Source: Bacteroidota bacterium (GTDB lineage: Bacteria; Bacteroidota; Bacteroidia; Bacteroidales; WCHB1-69). From it: a DNA stretch of 12,329 nt. Below are positions 8,527-12,329 of the stretch, in pieces. Each line of letters opens with the position of its first letter. Position 1 is the stretch's first letter. The translations under genes were made by a program, and so were the position numbers. Below the pieces are notes generated by a model. That model saw nothing but the letters and a program-made list of their open reading frames with translations, did not search any database and was not told where the DNA came from. The stretch lies in NCBI GenBank assembly GCA_023459435.1, contig JAEWUL010000096.1:1-12329 (forward strand), written 5' to 3'.

Positions 8527-8540
8527 CAAAAAAATCTTTC

Positions 8541-10565
8541 ATGAAGATCAATCAAAAAACATACATCTGGGGATTGATAGGGGTATTAGTATTCATCACT
8601 TTCTACCCATTATTAAAAGTGGGTATTGTTACGGGTGATGACTTAGGGTATATGTTATGGCCTATGGACCGGCTGATGGAGGATTCCAGATATTACGCCG
8701 AGGGGACAGGACGTTTTTATTTTCTATTTGCCTTATGGGTTTATAAAGTTCCTTATTTTATAGATTCCCAAATCTATTTTCAAATAACCTTTGTTGTACC
8801 ACACCTCATTGCATTTGGGTTATTTGTATCCCTTATTTGCAGAATTTTTAAAAGTGAATATGTGGGAATGCTGACAGCTGTTCTGGCATGCAGTTTATTT
8901 CAAATATATGGAGGACACACTGCAACAGCCGGTTATCCTTTCTATTTTACACTCTCTTTTTCAATGATTCTCGGATCAGTTCATCTTTTACTCAGCTATT
9001 TTAAAAGCAGCCGATACTATTTGTTGTTGTTATCATCTATATTATTTGGATTGTCCACACTTTTGTATGAAACATATCTGATCTATTATCTCTTGTTTTT
9101 CATCCTGATTATCAGAAGATATTCAATAAAACAACTTTTTCTCAAAGGAAACATTCAAAAATGGAGCAAAGAGCTTCTCCCTTTTGTATTCTTTGGAATT
9201 ACATATCTCGTTATATATTTCTATTATAATATAAATACAACATCCGGTTATCAGGGAAACAGTTTCTCATCTGAACTCACTTTTCAGAGATTTATGCAGA
9301 CTATTGGCAATATGGCATTCTATTCACTTCCATTGACCTCACTATATGATTACAGATTCTTTTTAACCGATTTTTCACTTGCCAAAACCCAGACTTTTGA
9401 GATCTGGAAGCTGGTTTTTACTGAATCTGGCATTGATGCCTATATCAAAGGGTTTATGGTTGTGATCCTGGTGTGGTGGATGAACAAACTTGACTGGATT
9501 TATTTGAAGAGGGGAGCCCTAATAGGTATATTTTTTATAACAATATTATTTATATTTCTACCTCATCTACCATTGTCATTATCTGAAAAATACACTTCCT
9601 CTATACAAAACATATACGTAACAACCTATTTCTCATTCTTTGCAGTAGTTGTTTTATGCGTGACGCAATATTTAATCCTCAAACGGTATAGCCAGAAGTG
9701 GAGATGGCTCAATTGGACCTTTATCACCCTATCTTCAATCTTTTTATTTGTCACAACTTTATCGATTCAATATACAAACCAACGTGTTACGGATGATTTA
9801 ATGGTTGCTCAAAACAGATTACAGATCATGGAATCGATGTTGAAAGAGCTGTTTATTGAGTCGGGGAGTCCGGTATATGTTGCCGATTTGCATCAATCGA
9901 CCTCCTATTTTTCCAAACCGATCACCAGACAAGGAAATCCGTTTTCCAGTTTTGCCAAAGAGCGGAATGGATTGGAAATTCAACAGTATTTGAGTTATGA
10001 GGAATTTTACGAACAATATTCTGATAGTGTTCGGGTTGTATATACGCTCTATTTTTCACAAGCATCTAAAACAGGAGATTGTTATATGGCCATATTGAGA
10101 ACCAGGGGTGATCAGTTAGAAAAAGAGATCACTCAGAATTCAGGAGATTCCTTATGGGTGGGGTATTATTCCCCATATAAAAAGTTTGGCGTTGGGATCG
10201 CAACAAAGACGAATCAGCAAATATTCATTCATGAAAGCCCGATGCATCCATTTGGGAGTTATCATATTCAGAATCTTAATTTTCTAAACAGACCCAAAGT
10301 TTGTATTTTTAAAATCAAAGGAGAAGGGGTTTATCCGAACAGTATCACAATATCCAACCAGTTGTTTCCTCATTACAAGAACCTGTTGGTTGGAAGGTTT
10401 CCATCAAAATTTGAAAAAGCATGGGTTAAACATATTATGATGGAGTTAGATAGAAATAAAGAATTAAAAGAGCGTATTCAAGAAAAGGCACAACAAACAG
10501 GCAACTCATATAAAAGTGCATTAAAAGCTGATGCATCATGGATTTTATACACCGAACACCAATAA
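8541..10565 (+). CDS. Polytopic GT-C-like glycosyltransferase (GtrC/GtrII-like) with soluble C-terminal domain
   Basis: The probable role is transfer of a sugar from a polyprenyl-phosphate carrier to a surface glycan on the periplasmic face. I chose ATG at 8541 (674 residues). The frame stays open further upstream, but that stretch crosses the promoter and enters the divergent gene, and 8541 directly precedes a normal membrane start (MKINQKTYIWGLIGVLVFIT). About ten or eleven hydrophobic segments occupy residues 8-410. The first loop carries an acidic pair in GIVTGDDLGYM (D33, D34), the place where GT-C enzymes keep their catalytic or metal-binding acidic motif, and YETYL follows near 177. 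Residues about 412-674 are hydrophilic and form an apparent soluble domain of some 260 residues that I do not recognise. The next gene, five bases downstream, encodes a GtrB-type donor synthase, which supports the assignment. The family is inferred from topology, the DD loop and the neighbour; a different GT-C type is possible. Confidence 0.6.
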   Translation: MKINQKTYIWGLIGVLVFITFYPLLKVGIVTGDDLGYMLWPMDRLMEDSRYYAEGTGRFYFLFALWVYKVPYFIDSQIYFQITFVVPHLIAFGLFVSLICRIFKSEYVGMLTAVLACSLFQIYGGHTATAGYPFYFTLSFSMILGSVHLLLSYFKSSRYYLLLLSSILFGLSTLLYETYLIYYLLFFILIIRRYSIKQLFLKGNIQKWSKELLPFVFFGITYLVIYFYYNINTTSGYQGNSFSSELTFQRFMQTIGNMAFYSLPLTSLYDYRFFLTDFSLAKTQTFEIWKLVFTESGIDAYIKGFMVVILVWWMNKLDWIYLKRGALIGIFFITILFIFLPHLPLSLSEKYTSSIQNIYVTTYFSFFAVVVLCVTQYLILKRYSQKWRWLNWTFITLSSIFLFVTTLSIQYTNQRVTDDLMVAQNRLQIMESMLKELFIESGSPVYVADLHQSTSYFSKPITRQGNPFSSFAKERNGLEIQQYLSYEEFYEQYSDSVRVVYTLYFSQASKTGDCYMAILRTRGDQLEKEITQNSGDSLWVGYYSPYKKFGVGIATKTNQQIFIHESPMHPFGSYHIQNLNFLNRPKVCIFKIKGEGVYPNSITISNQLFPHYKNLLVGRFPSKFEKAWVKHIMMELDRNKELKERIQEKAQQTGNSYKSALKADASWILYTEHQ

Positions 10566-10570
10566 AAAAT

Positions 10571-11491
10571 ATGCAAAAATTATCCATCATAATATCTGTT
10601 TACAACGAAGAGGAATCACTTCCCATTTTTTATTCTGAGCTCCACAAAGTATTAGAAGGAGCATTATTTGATTATGAGTTATTATTCGTAGATGATGGGA
10701 GCAGCGATTCCAGTATTGACAAGTTAAAAGAGATCAAGAGAAATGATAGACGGGTAACCATTTTACAATTTTCCCGTAATTTTGGACATGAAGCGGCTAT
10801 GTTAGCGGGAATAGATCATTGCACCGGGGATGCCGCAATTTGTATGGATGCTGACTTACAACATCCGCCACAATCGATTCCGGAAATGTGGAAACAGTTT
10901 CAGGAGGGTTATGATATAATCAATATGATCCGAACAGACAGAAATGACGGAGGATATTTTAGAAGGGTCACTTCAAAAGCATTTTATTCAATCACCAACA
11001 AAATGTTAAACAGCAAGTTAGAGCCTAATGCATCCGATTTTTTCCTTATTTCCAGAAGAGTAGTCCATTTGCTACAAAACAATTACAGGGAACGCACCCG
11101 TTTCATCCGTGGATTTATCCAGATCATTGGATTTAAGAGAACCACGCTCCGTTTTACAGCACCCAAAAGGGTAGCAGGTGAAAGTAAATACTCCTTTTTC
11201 AAATTACTAACCCTCTCTTTTTCAGCCATCTCTACCCTTTCCAAAGTGCCATTAAAATTAGGATTATGGAGTGGTTTGATTTCTGGTTTATTCAGTATCA
11301 TTGTAGCCATATATTCCTTAATCATGTGGTTCATAGACAATCCTGTTGGAGGATACACGACTTTAGTGATTCTGATTAGTGGCATGTTCTGTGTCAATTT
11401 CATCGTTTTAGGAATTATTGGAGAATATATCGGGCATTTGTTTGATGAATCTAAGGGCAGGCCGCACTATATTGTGATGGAGAGAGATTAA
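10571..11491 (+). CDS. GtrB/DPM1-type polyprenyl-phosphate glycosyltransferase (GT2)
   Basis: The enzyme transfers a sugar from a nucleotide sugar to polyprenyl phosphate at the cytoplasmic face of the inner membrane, giving the donor used by a GT-C partner. The ATG at 10571 (306 residues) lies five bases after the upstream stop and directly before the core KLSIIISVYNEEESLP. An in-frame ATG at 10538 would overlap the upstream gene and add eleven residues unlike the family. The GT2 fold is shown by VDDGSSDSS (40-48), FSRNFGHEAAMLAGID (67-82), the metal-binding DAD in MDADLQHPP (92-100), and RVAGESKYSF (200-209). Two C-terminal transmembrane helices (about 232-256 and 262-287) and the ending GEYIGHLFDESKGRPHYIV are typical of the GtrB/ArnC-like branch. 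The sugar is not predictable from sequence. It is translated in tandem with the GT-C-like gene; no GtrA-type flippase gene is nearby. Confidence 0.93.
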   Translation: MQKLSIIISVYNEEESLPIFYSELHKVLEGALFDYELLFVDDGSSDSSIDKLKEIKRNDRRVTILQFSRNFGHEAAMLAGIDHCTGDAAICMDADLQHPPQSIPEMWKQFQEGYDIINMIRTDRNDGGYFRRVTSKAFYSITNKMLNSKLEPNASDFFLISRRVVHLLQNNYRERTRFIRGFIQIIGFKRTTLRFTAPKRVAGESKYSFFKLLTLSFSAISTLSKVPLKLGLWSGLISGLFSIIVAIYSLIMWFIDNPVGGYTTLVILISGMFCVNFIVLGIIGEYIGHLFDESKGRPHYIVMERD

Positions 11492-11502
11492 TGGGATCTA
11501 TA

Positions 11503-11551
11503 GGCGAAGGGCGAAAGGCGAAGGGCGAAAGGCAAAGGGCGAAGGGTAAAA
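11503..11551 (+). repeat. Heptamer tandem repeat GGCGAAR (seven units)
   Basis: Seven 7-base units run without gaps: GGCGAAG, GGCGAAA, GGCGAAG, GGCGAAA, GGCAAAG, GGCGAAG and a decayed GGTAAAA. Because the last base alternates G/A, it also reads as 14-base units, two of them identical. The tract starts 12 bases after the stop codon of the GT2 gene. It is far more G-rich and purine-biased (all purines except one pyrimidine per unit) than its AT-rich surroundings. It is noncoding in this layout. It could be a slipped-strand repeat or a member of a dispersed intergenic repeat family. Confidence 0.9.
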
Positions 11552-11583
11552 GATTATTTTTATCAGTTAAATAATTAGTTCAT

Positions 11584-11616
11584 GAAGCAACATTTATTAA
11601 AAAAATGCTTCTTTTT
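11584..11616 (+). terminator. Probable intrinsic terminator of the glycosyltransferase unit
   Basis: A stem of GAAGCA (11584-11589) and TGCTTC (11606-11611) encloses a 16-base AT-rich loop and is followed at once by five T (11612-11616). The stem is short and the loop is large, with possible extra TTT/AAA pairing inside, so it would be weak. Its place between the end of the glycosyltransferase pair and the next promoter supports the call. Confidence 0.5.
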
Positions 11617-11660
11617 GGTAAAACGGATCCTCATCAATCAAAAGATTCGTAAAAAAATAT

Positions 11661-11668
11661 TATTTTTG
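11661..11668 (+). promoter_or_regulatory. -7 promoter box for the secreted surface protein gene
   Basis: The sequence TATTTTTG is a full match to the Bacteroidota TAnnTTTG -7 element and lies 33 bases before the ATG at 11702, giving a leader of about 25-27 bases that is A-rich with no Shine-Dalgarno sequence. A -33 TTG is not evident. The site follows a probable terminator, so an independent transcript is likely. Confidence 0.55.
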
Positions 11669-11701
11669 TAGGTTCAATAAAAAAGTAAAAAAAGTCTGGT
11701 T

Positions 11702-12329
11702 ATGACAAAGTTAATTAAATCATTTATCATTTTTGGAGTATTCATTGGCTCAATATTTTCAGTTAAAGCTCAGGTTCCTGCAGGGATTGTTCCTTACGAG
11801 GGGATTCCTATTTTAGTACCTGCTACTTTGTCTGAATTCAGTGGGTTTAATTATCTTTGGCTTTCAACAGGAGGATGGATCGCCAGACCAGCATCTCCGA
11901 GTTGTGCCCCTATTCCAATTCCCAGCAACCATTCCAGGATCATTAATCCTGCAGGTAATCCTGCATTAACCATTTTCTCTTCATCTACAAACGATTTAAA
12001 CACCTGCTGGGAGAATGATTACAGTGTTCGTTTAAAATCTTTTCCTGAAGTGTCTGATTTTGTAGGTTGGGATACTGCTACTTATGGGATTCCCAGGGTT
12101 TTAAGAATGGGTAATACTACTCCATTGGAAGGTTATATTAACAACAATAATGGTATGACTGCCAGTTACTATTTCACTCCTACATCCGAGCAGAACATGC
12201 TGATCTTCTGGTTCTCTTTTGCAGCCACAAAACCATCACACGGAGTAAGTTCGAATCCATTATTCAGACTTGAAGTATCTGATGTGAATGGCAATTACGT
12301 TACTTCTAACCCCATGCATAGCGCCTTTT
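11702..12329 (+). CDS. Secreted surface protein, N-terminal part (cut by right edge); possible T9SS cargo
   Basis: The frame is open from ATG 11702 to the window edge, giving 209 codons. It starts with a Sec signal peptide MTKLIKSFIIFGVFIGSIFS followed by VKAQ, with cleavage likely after VKA. The mature part begins VPAGIVPYEGIPILVPATLS and is rich in Ser, Asn, Thr, Pro and Gly. A segment near 110-210 (VRLKSF, RVLRMGN, YYFTPTSEQNMLIFWFSFAA, FRLEVSDVNGNYV) has the pattern I remember from the N-terminal domain of very large Bacteroidota surface proteins that often carry PKD repeats and a gliding-associated C-terminal sorting domain. Cysteines are visible at about residues 69 and 102. Whether it carries a T9SS sorting signal cannot be seen because the C-terminus is outside. 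It has its own promoter and is separated from the glycosyltransferase pair by a terminator. Confidence 0.75.
   Translation, partial: MTKLIKSFIIFGVFIGSIFSVKAQVPAGIVPYEGIPILVPATLSEFSGFNYLWLSTGGWIARPASPSCAPIPIPSNHSRIINPAGNPALTIFSSSTNDLNTCWENDYSVRLKSFPEVSDFVGWDTATYGIPRVLRMGNTTPLEGYINNNNGMTASYYFTPTSEQNMLIFWFSFAATKPSHGVSSNPLFRLEVSDVNGNYVTSNPMHSAF

Larger units (their letters stand above)
8486..8529. repeat. Nested inverted repeat in the divergent promoter region
   Basis: The arms TTGCAAAAGTA (8486-8496) and TATTTTTGCAA (8519-8529) form an inverted repeat matching at 10 of 11 positions. Between them sits a perfect 12-base palindrome, ATTTTATAAAAT (8503-8514), whose centre is offset by a single base from the centre of the outer arms. 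Each outer arm contains one promoter -7 box pointing outward. The symmetry may simply arise from two back-to-back promoters, or it may mark an operator that controls both genes. Confidence 0.6.

Noticed and set aside
10538..10570. Upstream ATG for the GT2 gene, overlapping the GT-C-like gene
   Set aside because: It would add eleven residues ahead of the conserved GT2 core; the ATG at 10571 fits the family N-terminus and the five-base spacing.
11083..11403. 106-codon antisense frame inside the GT2 gene
   Set aside because: The opposite strand encodes a well-supported GT2 enzyme across this whole interval.
11503..11551. CRISPR array or attachment site in the repeat tract
   Set aside because: Units are 7 bases, contiguous and without spacers, and no integrase, tRNA or cas gene is nearby.
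11583..11672. 29-codon open frame starting at ATG 11583
   Set aside because: It overlaps the terminator stem and the promoter box, is Lys/Leu/Ile-rich as expected from AT-rich noncoding DNA, and has no recognisable feature.

Overview
The window comes from an AT-rich member of the Bacteroidota. The evidence is the type IX secretion system (T9SS) core genes porP/sprF, gldK, gldL and gldM, the TAnnTTTG-type promoter boxes seen in this phylum, and the A-rich leaders without Shine-Dalgarno sequences. The order porP-gldK-gldL-gldM matches the porPKLMN layout of Porphyromonas more than the flavobacterial gldKLMN layout, where the porP homologue lies elsewhere. I cannot place the genus.

Left part (1-4680, minus strand): a four-gene T9SS run, read right to left. 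It starts with the outer-membrane-associated PorP/SprF protein, then lipoprotein GldK, then the inner-membrane motor pair GldL and GldM. GldM is cut by the left edge, and gldN would be expected just beyond it. Together these proteins form the energised motor (GldL/GldM) and the periplasmic ring (GldK/GldN, with PorP) that drive secretion of cargo with a C-terminal signal, and gliding where it occurs.

Middle (4681-8464, minus strand): a 316-base AT-rich spacer with a candidate promoter, then a gene for a 1155-residue exported protein. It has a conserved N-terminal region and a beta-barrel-like C-terminal part ending in Phe. It belongs to a widespread but unnamed Bacteroidota outer-membrane family whose logic recalls SprA, and its role is unknown.

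Right part (8465-11491, plus strand): a compact 76-base divergent promoter region with nested inverted repeats, then a two-gene unit. The first gene encodes a polytopic GT-C-like membrane protein with a soluble C-terminal domain. The second encodes a GtrB/DPM1-type polyprenyl-phosphate glycosyltransferase. The likely job is sugar transfer to a surface glycan through a lipid-linked sugar, with no GtrA-type flippase visible.

Far right (11492-12329): a tract of GGCGAAR heptamer repeats, a probable terminator, a good promoter match, and the 5' part of a secreted surface protein that is a plausible T9SS cargo, cut by the right edge.

No RNA genes, mobile elements or CRISPR arrays were seen. Most of the window is recognisable. 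The least explained parts are the 1155-residue protein, the C-terminal domain of the GT-C-like protein, the symmetric divergent promoter and the heptamer tract.
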